Shown piece after piece: positions 39,614 through 45,579 of a stretch of 64,000 bases of DNA. The notes under the pieces are model-generated. The model was not told where the DNA came from. It saw only the letters and a list, made by a program, of their open reading frames with translations, and made no database searches. The position numbers and the translations under genes were made by a program. Position 1 is the first letter of the stretch; each line of letters begins with the position of its first letter. The DNA is from Pseudooceanicola atlanticus (GTDB lineage: Bacteria; Pseudomonadota; Alphaproteobacteria; Rhodobacterales; Rhodobacteraceae). The stretch lies in NCBI RefSeq assembly GCF_000768315.1, contig NZ_AQQX01000001.1, positions 779,297 through 843,296 on the forward strand, given 5' to 3'.

Positions 39614-40656
39614 TGCCCCGCGATACCCGCCGCCGGTTTCTTGAAGCCCTGGCGCCGCATCTGACCCAGATCGAGAACGCCTTTATCGAGGCCTTCGCGG
39701 ACATGCGTTCAGCTGCGGCTCAGCGGACCCTTGAGGAGATCGTGCAGCGGTACACCGAGACCGGGGACATCGAGGCGGCTATTCTCGACATGCGGGCTGC
39801 AATCGGGTTCGCAGCGCGAGGCTTCTACGCCCCCCTAGATCGGGCGCACTCCAACGCCTTCATTGCCGGGGGGCTGTACCAACAGGGGTTGCTCCCAAAG
39901 CGGGCATTAAATACCGCGCCGAAGCTGGTGGTGCGGTTCGACGGGTTCCACGAGAGAGCCATCGAAACGACGCGCCGTCTGGCTGGGCGTCTGATCACCG
40001 AGATCAGCGAAAGCGTGGAGACCGTGATCCGGGAGACGCTGGTCGAGGCGCGGGAGACGAACCGGAGCTACCGAGCGACGACACTTGACCTGATCGGGCG
40101 CACCGAGGGCAACCAGCGCAAGGGCGGGCTGATCGGACTGCACAGTCGCCAGGCCGCAGCGGTGCGAAAGGCACGGGTCGAACTGGAGGCGCTGGATAGC
40201 TGCTATTTCCGCCGGGCGAAACGGGACCGCCGATTTGACGGAACGGTGCGCAAGGCCATCAAGGAAGGCCGGCCTCTTTCGCAGGCTGATGTCGACAAGA
40301 TCACGGGCCGTTACAGTGATCGGCTTCTACGCCTCCGGGCCGACATGATCGCCCGCACCGAGGGCAACGGCGCGATGAACGCAGGGCGCCATGAGGCCAC
40401 GCAGCAGATGATCGACAGCGGCAAGGTTCCGGTCGAGGCGATCACACGCATCTGGGATTCGACGCCAGGGCCGAGGACGCGCGACAGCCACCGGGCGATG
40501 CAAGGTCAGGAAGTCCGCTGGCAGGCGAAGTTTCAAAGCCCTGTGACGGGGGCGTTCTTGGCCCATCCACACGACCCTGAAGCACCGGCGGCCGAGACGG
40601 TGAATTGCCGGTGTTCTGAGCGCATCAGGATCGATTGGGCCATGGTGGCGAGTTAG
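39613..40656 (+). CDS. Minor head protein, Mu gpF/SPP1 gp7-like
   Basis: The 347-residue protein has the C-terminal MuF domain signature: 'RADMIARTEGNGAMNAGRHE', 'RIWDSTPGPRTRDSHRAMQG' and 'ETVNCRCSERIRIDW'. The N-terminal half is helical. It is a minor capsid component that may be ejected with DNA. It usually follows the portal gene; here it comes after capsid and connectors, which is an unusual order. Confidence 0.85.
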   Translation: MPRDTRRRFLEALAPHLTQIENAFIEAFADMRSAAAQRTLEEIVQRYTETGDIEAAILDMRAAIGFAARGFYAPLDRAHSNAFIAGGLYQQGLLPKRALNTAPKLVVRFDGFHERAIETTRRLAGRLITEISESVETVIRETLVEARETNRSYRATTLDLIGRTEGNQRKGGLIGLHSRQAAAVRKARVELEALDSCYFRRAKRDRRFDGTVRKAIKEGRPLSQADVDKITGRYSDRLLRLRADMIARTEGNGAMNAGRHEATQQMIDSGKVPVEAITRIWDSTPGPRTRDSHRAMQGQEVRWQAKFQSPVTGAFLAHPHDPEAPAAETVNCRCSERIRIDWAMVAS

Positions 40657-41000
40657 GTGGTGGGTGGAGTATTTTCGCGATCGATCTCTTCCAGCTTCGT
40701 GTCCATCAACGCGACGAGTGTTTTAAGCTGAACCTTCAGTTCCTCAGCCTTTTCAGGACCGACCGCATCATAAAAGCGAACGCCAGTTTTTTTCTCGTAG
40801 GCACGAATGGTTTCCAGAAGGTCTTGCGCAACTGCGCTCAATCGGCGTGGGGCTGGGTACTTTTCTTCGAGAACAGCAATAAGCTCACTGTTCACTGACC
40901 GGTTGTTCGATTGAGCTGCGCCCTTGATCCGGTCGCGAAGGTCTGGAGAGAGGCGAAGGGCGATCTGAACTGTTGGTTTTTGGCTGCTGTCGTCTGTCAT
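40653..41000 (-). CDS. Arc-like ribbon-helix-helix regulator
   Basis: ATG 41000 follows AAGGA; 115 residues. The N-terminus 'KPTVQIALRLSPDLRDRIKG' followed by 'AAQSNNRSVNSELIAVLEEK' is a canonical Arc-type ribbon-helix-helix. The C-terminal helix (about 55-110) is an extra oligomerisation or ligand region. It is transcribed against the late operon and divergently from a second Arc-like gene, with repeated operator sites between them. It probably represses the adjacent antirepressor cassette. Confidence 0.85.
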   Translation of the reverse strand: MTDDSSQKPTVQIALRLSPDLRDRIKGAAQSNNRSVNSELIAVLEEKYPAPRRLSAVAQDLLETIRAYEKKTGVRFYDAVGPEKAEELKVQLKTLVALMDTKLEEIDRENTPPTT

Positions 41001-41016
41001 GATGATTCCTTGCGCT

Positions 41017-41031
41017 GCAATCAAAGTGATT
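41017..41031. promoter_or_regulatory. Arc-like operator copy 1
   Basis: GCAATCAAAGTGATT contains a near-dyad AATCA...TGATT and matches a second copy 35 bases away in 13 of 15 positions. It is next to the start of the minus-strand Arc-like gene. Confidence 0.6.
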
Positions 41032-41039
41032 TTTTAGGC

Positions 41040-41069
41040 TTGACAGTCAATGCAATCAAAACGATTGTA
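41040..41069 (+). promoter_or_regulatory. Promoter of the antirepressor cassette
   Basis: TTGACA (41040-41045) and TTGTAA (41064-41069) are 18 bases apart, upstream of gene 41103. Operator copy 2 covers the spacer and part of the -10, so it should be repressed by an Arc-like protein. Confidence 0.5.
41052..41066. promoter_or_regulatory. Arc-like operator copy 2
   Basis: GCAATCAAAACGATT, the second copy of the 15-base operator, with arms AATC/GATT. Confidence 0.6.
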
Positions 41070-41102
41070 ACTGTATTGATAGCATCACGAGAGGACGCAG
41101 AT

Positions 41103-41264
41103 ATGGAAACCATTATCGGATCGCAGGGCGGGCAGGGAGTGGCGCAAGTTTCTCTTCGGCTTCCGTTCATGCTCCGAGAAGAACTGAAGAAGGAGGCGAA
41201 AGCCCTTGGTCGATCGCTCAATACGCACATCGTGATGCGGCTGAGCGAGAAGCCAGAAAAGTAA
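41103..41264 (+). CDS. Minimal Arc-like ribbon-helix-helix protein
   Basis: This 53-residue protein follows GAGAGGA. 'GVAQVSLRLPFMLREELKKE' then 'AKALGRSLNTHIVMRLSEKP' is essentially only the Arc DNA-binding fold. It is divergent from the larger Arc-like gene, forming an Arc/Mnt-like pair that probably competes for the same intergenic operators. It is ended by a hairpin terminator. Confidence 0.8.
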   Translation: METIIGSQGGQGVAQVSLRLPFMLREELKKEAKALGRSLNTHIVMRLSEKPEK

Positions 41265-41294
41265 AGCCGCCGGGACTGCAATCCCGACGGCTTT
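41263..41294 (+). terminator. Terminator after the small Arc-like gene
   Basis: AAAGCCG-CGGGA pairs with TCCCG-CGGCTTT (one mismatch) around a 6-base loop, ending in TTT. Symmetry with A-rich and T-rich flanks lets it act on both strands. Confidence 0.65.
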
Positions 41295-41329
41295 GAATGT
41301 GAAACCGTACAATGACGAAAGGTTCAGAA

Positions 41330-41722
41330 ATGAGCTTACTGCAACGACGCGACCTTTTCAAGCTCGCACCCGCCGCCGCCTTCGCGGCCAACGCAATCCC
41401 GGCTCTGGCTTACCAGATGCCCGACGAGCAAACACCCGATCTTCCAGACTGGTGGAAAAAGCGCCTCACGGAAGACTCGACCAGCGACCCGCTGATGAAC
41501 GCGGTAGTGGATCTGATCAACCTGAACCGCCACCTTCGGCAGACGCTCCCCGATGGTGCCCGCCTCGTCGGCCTCCAGTACAGGAACGACGCGCACGACA
41601 AGATTAACCAGGAGACGGTCTGGGCGACCGCCCGGCGCGGTGGCGAACTGCTGTACCTACGCCCTGGTGTTCGGCACGATTGGTTTCCCGGCCTGGGCGT
41701 CCGGCTTGAGGGGGCAGTCTGA
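41330..41722 (+). CDS. Small protein with Tat-like signal peptide
   Basis: I start at ATG 41330 (AAAGG upstream; 130 residues) rather than 41312. The N-terminus 'SLLQRRDLFKLAPAAAFAAN' followed by AIPALA resembles a twin-arginine signal (RR-x-L/F-K, then a moderately hydrophobic stretch and an A-x-A-type cleavage). The mature part is about 100 residues and aromatic-rich, without a known domain ('PDWWKKRLTEDSTSDPLMNA'). It overlaps the antirepressor gene by 1 base. Export by a phage cargo gene is inferred only. Confidence 0.6.
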   Translation: MSLLQRRDLFKLAPAAAFAANAIPALAYQMPDEQTPDLPDWWKKRLTEDSTSDPLMNAVVDLINLNRHLRQTLPDGARLVGLQYRNDAHDKINQETVWATARRGGELLYLRPGVRHDWFPGLGVRLEGAV

Positions 41723-42480
41723 TGGGAGGGATCGTTCCGTTCAACTTCGACGGCGCACCGATCCGCGTCATGGAAATCAGCGGTGACCCGTGGTTCGTCG
41801 GCAAGGACGTGGCTGGGGCGCTCGGCTACAGCAACCCGCAGAAGGCCGTGCGTGACCATTGCCGAAAGGCACAAGATGTTGGGGGTGAACAAAACGTTCA
41901 CCCCTCCGATCTGGACCCGCAGACCAAGATCATCCCGGAAGGTGACGTCTACCGGCTGATCGTCCGATCCAAGCTTCCCTCGGCCGAGCGGTTCGAGGCG
42001 ATGGTGATGGACGAAATCCTGCCGACGATCCGCAAGACGGGCTCTTACGATGTAAGTCAGGCGGCGACGATCAATCTGGACGATCCAGCACAACTGGTGC
42101 CCCTCCTGACCAGCTATGCGCAGCGCACCCAGATCGCGGAAGCCAAGGTTACGGAGATGTCGCCGAAGGCCGAGGCCTTTGACCGGCTCGACACGGCGGA
42201 GGGAAATTTGACCGTTCGGCCGGCAGCAAAGGTGCTGGGCGTTCCCGAGCACAAGTTCACCAAGTGGCTGGAACTGAACAGGTGGGCCTTCCGGCAGGGC
42301 GGTCGCGGGCCGCTGCAAGCCTACGTGGAGAAACGAAACGCCGGATATCTGGATCACAAGCTTGGCCGGTACACCGATCAGCACACCGGCGAGGATAAGG
42401 TATCGGCGACGCTGGTGATCACGCCGAAAGGGATGGCCAGGCTGGCGCAGATCTTCGCCAAAGGCGACGAAGCAGCATAA
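41722..42480 (+). CDS. BRO-family antirepressor with KilA-C-like C-terminus
   Basis: The 252-residue protein has a Bro-N domain (about 8-105: 'NFDGAPIRVMEISGDPWFVG', 'KDVAGALGYSNPQKAVRDHC', 'VYRLIVRSKLPSAERFEAMV'). It also has a C-terminal phage antirepressor KilAC-type domain (about 155-245: 'LTVRPAAKVLGVPEHKFTKW', 'VTPKGMARLAQ'-like end). As in P22 and similar phages it would neutralise a prophage repressor. Its local Arc-like regulators form an ImmI-like secondary immunity cassette. Confidence 0.85.
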   Translation: MGGIVPFNFDGAPIRVMEISGDPWFVGKDVAGALGYSNPQKAVRDHCRKAQDVGGEQNVHPSDLDPQTKIIPEGDVYRLIVRSKLPSAERFEAMVMDEILPTIRKTGSYDVSQAATINLDDPAQLVPLLTSYAQRTQIAEAKVTEMSPKAEAFDRLDTAEGNLTVRPAAKVLGVPEHKFTKWLELNRWAFRQGGRGPLQAYVEKRNAGYLDHKLGRYTDQHTGEDKVSATLVITPKGMARLAQIFAKGDEAA

Positions 42481-42510
42481 ACGAAGCCCCCACCACCTGT
42501 AGAGGTGACA

Positions 42511-42536
42511 AAAGCGGCTCCTTCGGGGGCCGCTTC
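42511..42536. terminator. Bidirectional terminator after the antirepressor gene
   Basis: AAGCGGCTCC / GGGGCCGCTT forms a 10-bp stem with a tetraloop-like TTCG, flanked by AAAA and TTC. It lies between convergent genes 41722-42480 and 42561-42983. Confidence 0.65.
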
Positions 42537-42560
42537 ACACATTCGGAGGCAGCATGGCGA

Positions 42561-42983
42561 TTATTCGATGGTGTATCGAATCAGCAATTCGTCTTGGGGC
42601 GAGCCGTCAGCGTAGGTTTGAAAGGCAAATCCCTTAATGTATGTAAAGCCTGATGTAATAAACTGGCCGCCATTTTCGGTGTATAGGCGGTAGTCCAACC
42701 GACCAGATGAGCAGGTTGTCGATCCCGTTAATTTTATTGTGTTTGATTGATTTTTGAAATTCCACGCCTCAATTTTACATCCGCCAGAGCTATTGTGAAT
42801 TCGGCCTCGTAAGGAATTAGATAAAATAAGCATCTTTCGGGACAAGCTATCGTAGCAGGTTAGCCTATCGTCGTCAGAATCTTTGATATTGAAGCATTCC
42901 AAGTAGTCAGCCGCAGGATTGTCTTGGGCAACAACAGGGAAGCCGAGCGCGCATAGGATGCAAGCCGAAATTACTTTCCACAT
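42561..42983 (-). CDS. Low-GC secreted protein (cargo)
   Basis: The 140-residue protein begins with a Sec signal peptide (MWKVISACILCALGFPVVAQ, cleavage likely after VAQ). 'DYLECFNIKDSDDDRLTCYD' resembles a motif found in many exported proteobacterial proteins ('C..I....eRLaCYD.l'). The rest is beta-rich and contains four more cysteines or polar strands. Its DNA is clearly AT-richer than the neighbours, and it is antisense to the late operon, both signs of recent acquisition. Function is unknown. Confidence 0.7.
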   Translation of the reverse strand: MWKVISACILCALGFPVVAQDNPAADYLECFNIKDSDDDRLTCYDSLSRKMLILSNSLRGRIHNSSGGCKIEAWNFKNQSNTIKLTGSTTCSSGRLDYRLYTENGGQFITSGFTYIKGFAFQTYADGSPQDELLIRYTIE

Positions 42984-43028
42984 ATTTCAAATACCCCTTC
43001 TGGTTTTCTTGATGTTTTTGGAGGCAGC

Positions 43029-43472
43029 ATGACACAAACCTTCTCTGCTGGCATCAGGCAATCCTTGGATGTTGCCCAGGACAAGATCGAGTACATCGCG
43101 CGCGGTGCAATCCAAGACGTTTGCGAGCTCATGTCGCGTCGGGTTGAAGGCCTGGCAGATGGGGGCGCGTTCATCGAAGGGTTCGTGCCGGTTGTCTCAT
43201 CCGAGCTCATTCAGAGCCAAGAGGTCGCGATCAACGGCGGCGTCGTAGGGCAGGGGGACGTCAGCTACGTGGCACTGATATCCGGGATGCAGGTCGGTGA
43301 CGTGATCGAGGCGGTTTACACCGCACCTCACGCCCGGCGGATCGAATACGGGTTCAGTGGCGAAGACAAGCTGGGCCGGACGTTCAACCATCCTGGCCGG
43401 TTCTTTGTCCTGCGGGCCGTTCAGCAGTGGCCGACTATCTTCGACATGAACGTGGCGCCGTTTAAGGTTTAG
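43029..43472 (+). CDS. Neck/tail-completion protein (HK97 gp10-like)
   Basis: The 147-residue protein follows TTGGAGG. It has the pattern of HK97 gp10 or lambda Z-like proteins: N-terminal helix 'AGIRQSLDVAQDKIEYIARG', central 'PHARRIEYGFSGEDK' and C-terminal 'HPGRFFVLRAVQQWPTIFD'. It joins head and tail. It resumes the structural operon after the cargo island. Confidence 0.75.
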   Translation: MTQTFSAGIRQSLDVAQDKIEYIARGAIQDVCELMSRRVEGLADGGAFIEGFVPVVSSELIQSQEVAINGGVVGQGDVSYVALISGMQVGDVIEAVYTAPHARRIEYGFSGEDKLGRTFNHPGRFFVLRAVQQWPTIFDMNVAPFKV

Positions 43473-43671
43473 GCGGTGTCTTAGGTTCGGGGAGGCGATC
43501 CCGGATTTCCATCAGAACAGTGATGATCTTCGCCGTGGCAAGGAAGCCTAACCCCGCGCAGATCAGAGCGACACCAAGCGTCATATTGCCGATGCCTGTC
43601 GGGGCGAACGCAAAAACGCCCCCCGCAAGAACGGCCATCGCGCCAAGCACACCAAGGATAGCTTCCATCAC
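43462..43671 (-). CDS. Small minus-strand membrane protein
   Basis: This 69-residue protein has two hydrophobic helices ('AILGVLGAMAVLAGGVFAFA' and 'LGVALICAGLGFLATAKIIT') and a proline-rich cytoplasmic tail. It converges on and overlaps gene 43029 by 11 bases and is antisense to the late operon. It may be expressed in the lysogen. Role unknown. Confidence 0.5.
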   Translation of the reverse strand: MMEAILGVLGAMAVLAGGVFAFAPTGIGNMTLGVALICAGLGFLATAKIITVLMEIRDRLPEPKTPPKP

Positions 43672-43731
43672 ATTCTCCCTTCGTCAAAGGGAACCTACGC
43701 GGCGGCATTGTTGGGGATCAAGGGGTACATC

Positions 43732-44109
43732 ATGTCATTGACCGCCGGCCAGCAGGCCATGATCGCCCGCATCATCAATATGCCAGGGCGGCCCAACCTC
43801 GTTCTGCCAGCTGGCCCTGCTGCTGATTGCCCCCGCTACGTGGTGCAAGAGGCGGGCGGGGCGCAACGCACGGTGGGCCTGGACGGGCATACCGACAGCA
43901 CCCCGGAAATTATCGTTCGGGTCGAGACCAACACCAAATATAGCGTGGAAAACGCGGAGCTGGTTGCCGCCCTGGTCGCCCTCTTCCGCCCCGGCGATCG
44001 CTTCGATGGCGTGACGATCATCGACGCGCCGCTGCCGCGACCCGCGTTGCCTACGACGAGGGGTATCTACGCGGTGCCAATCCGCATCCGCGGGCAGTAC
44101 AGCTTCTAG
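43732..44109 (+). CDS. Tail terminator protein
   Basis: ATG 43732 follows AAGGGG; 125 residues. The alpha-beta pattern, 'PEIIVRVETNTKYSVENAEL' then 'VAALVALFRPGDRFDGVTII', and 'YAVPIRIRGQYSF' fit tail terminators of the lambda gpU/DUF4128 type that cap the tail tube. Position between neck and tube genes agrees. Confidence 0.7.
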   Translation: MSLTAGQQAMIARIINMPGRPNLVLPAGPAADCPRYVVQEAGGAQRTVGLDGHTDSTPEIIVRVETNTKYSVENAELVAALVALFRPGDRFDGVTIIDAPLPRPALPTTRGIYAVPIRIRGQYSF

Positions 44110-44119
44110 GAGAACCATC

Positions 44120-44308
44120 ATGACGAAACAGAAATCCCCCGCCACTGAGCGGATCGAAATCGTGTGGCCAAAGACAGGCGCCATTGCGCGGCCGCTCAAA
44201 GAGCACCTGGATGTGTGGCTGGCCAAGGGCTGGCAGCGAACCTCCCCTGAAATCGGACCCGGGCAAGCCTCGGGCGATACCCCCGCTCAGGACGCCAGTG
44301 GCGACTGA
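44120..44308 (+). CDS. Small tail-region protein
   Basis: This 62-residue protein follows GGAGAA. It contains 'IVWPKTGAIARPLKEHLDVW', a pattern seen in small proteins next to tail-tube genes in related phages. Function is unknown. Confidence 0.5.
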   Translation: MTKQKSPATERIEIVWPKTGAIARPLKEHLDVWLAKGWQRTSPEIGPGQASGDTPAQDASGD

Positions 44309-44341
44309 CGACCTCAATCACAGACCTGAAAGGGTAGACCA

Positions 44342-44821
44342 ATGACCAACAATTCCATCGGCACTTCGCTCTACATCGCCACTGCCGCGCCCGCGACGAA
44401 TGACAAGGCTGGGTATGAAGCCCTGACCTGGGTTCAGGTGAACGGGCTGATCCAGGGCTTCCAGTTCGGCATCTCCCACGCGATGATCGACATCCCCGAT
44501 CTTCTGACGGGCTTCACCACAGCGGTGAAGGGAGCCGCCACCGGCACCGACAGCCAGGCGCAATTCCGGCAGGTCCCGTCCGATACGGGCCAAGGCACGG
44601 TTCTGGCGCAAGCGAACGACAACGACGGGATCGTGTCGATCAAGATGGGTGTCGGATCTGGCACCGGCGGTGCGCTGGCCGAAGGCGACCCCGTGGTGTA
44701 CGCGCAGGGTGTTCTTCACAGCTACCTGCCGAACCAGCCGACCACGACCAGCTTCGAGGGCTTCTCCGCAAGCTTCCGCACCAACGATTTCGCTGTCATC
44801 GATGTCGAGCCGGCGGCTTAA
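44342..44821 (+). CDS. Major tail tube protein
   Basis: The 159-residue protein is beta-rich with small residues. 'SLYIATAAPATNDKAGYEAL' at the N-terminus and 'AEGDPVVYAQGVLHSYLPNQ' later are typical of the siphovirus tail-tube (lambda V-like) fold. Location between terminator and G/GT chaperones is diagnostic. Confidence 0.82.
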   Translation: MTNNSIGTSLYIATAAPATNDKAGYEALTWVQVNGLIQGFQFGISHAMIDIPDLLTGFTTAVKGAATGTDSQAQFRQVPSDTGQGTVLAQANDNDGIVSIKMGVGSGTGGALAEGDPVVYAQGVLHSYLPNQPTTTSFEGFSASFRTNDFAVIDVEPAA

Positions 44822-44824
44822 TCC

Positions 44825-45253
44825 ATGGATATTTCGAAGCTGAACGCACGGGCCGCGTCCGATCGCGGCTCCGACATGCACCTGCGCGATCCGTTCGGAA
44901 AGCCGGGGCGCGGCGACACTCACAAGACTGGCGGCGCGCTGCTGTACCGGGACAAGGACAAGCCAGTCCTGTTCCACGTCCTGGGCAACGAGGCGTCCGC
45001 CGTTCAGGCCGAGCGCCGCGCCATGGAAGAGGAACAATCGAACGGCGCGCGCATCCCGGCCAAAGAAGCAGTCTTTCGCGTGGCGCGGGTGGCGCTGACC
45101 GGTTGGCAGAACCTTATGGATGGCGGGGCAGAGTACCCGTTCAATGACGCCAACCGGGATTCAGTCCTGCGCAACTCGGACAACATTCAAATCCAGATCA
45201 TCGACCATATGGGTGATGTGGGAAACGTGCGGCCGGGCGACGGGACCGACTGA
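44825..45253 (+). CDS. Tail assembly chaperone G
   Basis: The 142-residue protein corresponds to lambda gpG. A canonical slippery heptamer in its 3' part lets a fraction of ribosomes enter the -1 frame and make the longer GT form. The non-shifted protein ends 9 codons after the slip site. It coats the tape measure during tail assembly and is absent from virions in known systems. Confidence 0.8.
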   Translation: MDISKLNARAASDRGSDMHLRDPFGKPGRGDTHKTGGALLYRDKDKPVLFHVLGNEASAVQAERRAMEEEQSNGARIPAKEAVFRVARVALTGWQNLMDGGAEYPFNDANRDSVLRNSDNIQIQIIDHMGDVGNVRPGDGTD

Positions 45254-45579
45254 CTCTCTTCGCCCGGCAGCTAGGCTATTACCGCTCGAAACCGGACGGC
45301 TGGACGGAGACGCGGCAACAAAAGTTCGCCCGGCTTGAATTCCCGGACCTTGGCGATGCAACAGGCCTCCTCGAGGTCTTCGCGGAGCTGGGCTACGCGG
45401 TTGGCTCTGGGTTTGGGCCGACCCCCATCCCGCTGACGGAGCTTCGTGCATACGGCGGCCTGACCGGCCCTGAGTGCCGCATCTTGCATGGGATGTCCCG
45501 GGCGTACTGCAGCGGCCTTTCCTTGGGCAAAGACCCATTCGCCTTCTCCCCTATGGAACTCGCAGAAAGCACCTCATGA
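45217..45579 (+). CDS. Tail assembly chaperone T part (made by -1 frameshift as GT)
   Basis: This frame is open from 45217 to the TGA at 45577-45579 and has no ATG or GTG near its start, so it needs the frameshift from G. The product after the slip contains 'LTLFARQLGYYRSKPDGWTE' and 'FPDLGDATGLLEVFAELGYA', and ends 'MELAESTS'. The stop overlaps the tape-measure ATG (ATGA). In lambda the T part binds the tail-tube protein. Confidence 0.8.
   Translation, partial: CGKRAAGRRDRLTLFARQLGYYRSKPDGWTETRQQKFARLEFPDLGDATGLLEVFAELGYAVGSGFGPTPIPLTELRAYGGLTGPECRILHGMSRAYCSGLSLGKDPFAFSPMELAESTS
45220..45226 (+). other. Programmed -1 ribosomal frameshift site
   Basis: GGGAAAC is in the correct phase for simultaneous slippage (zero frame G GGA AAC, shifted GGG AAA). 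It occurs 9 codons before the G stop. It is of the same X-XXY-YYZ class as lambda's GGGAAAG. Confidence 0.85.
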
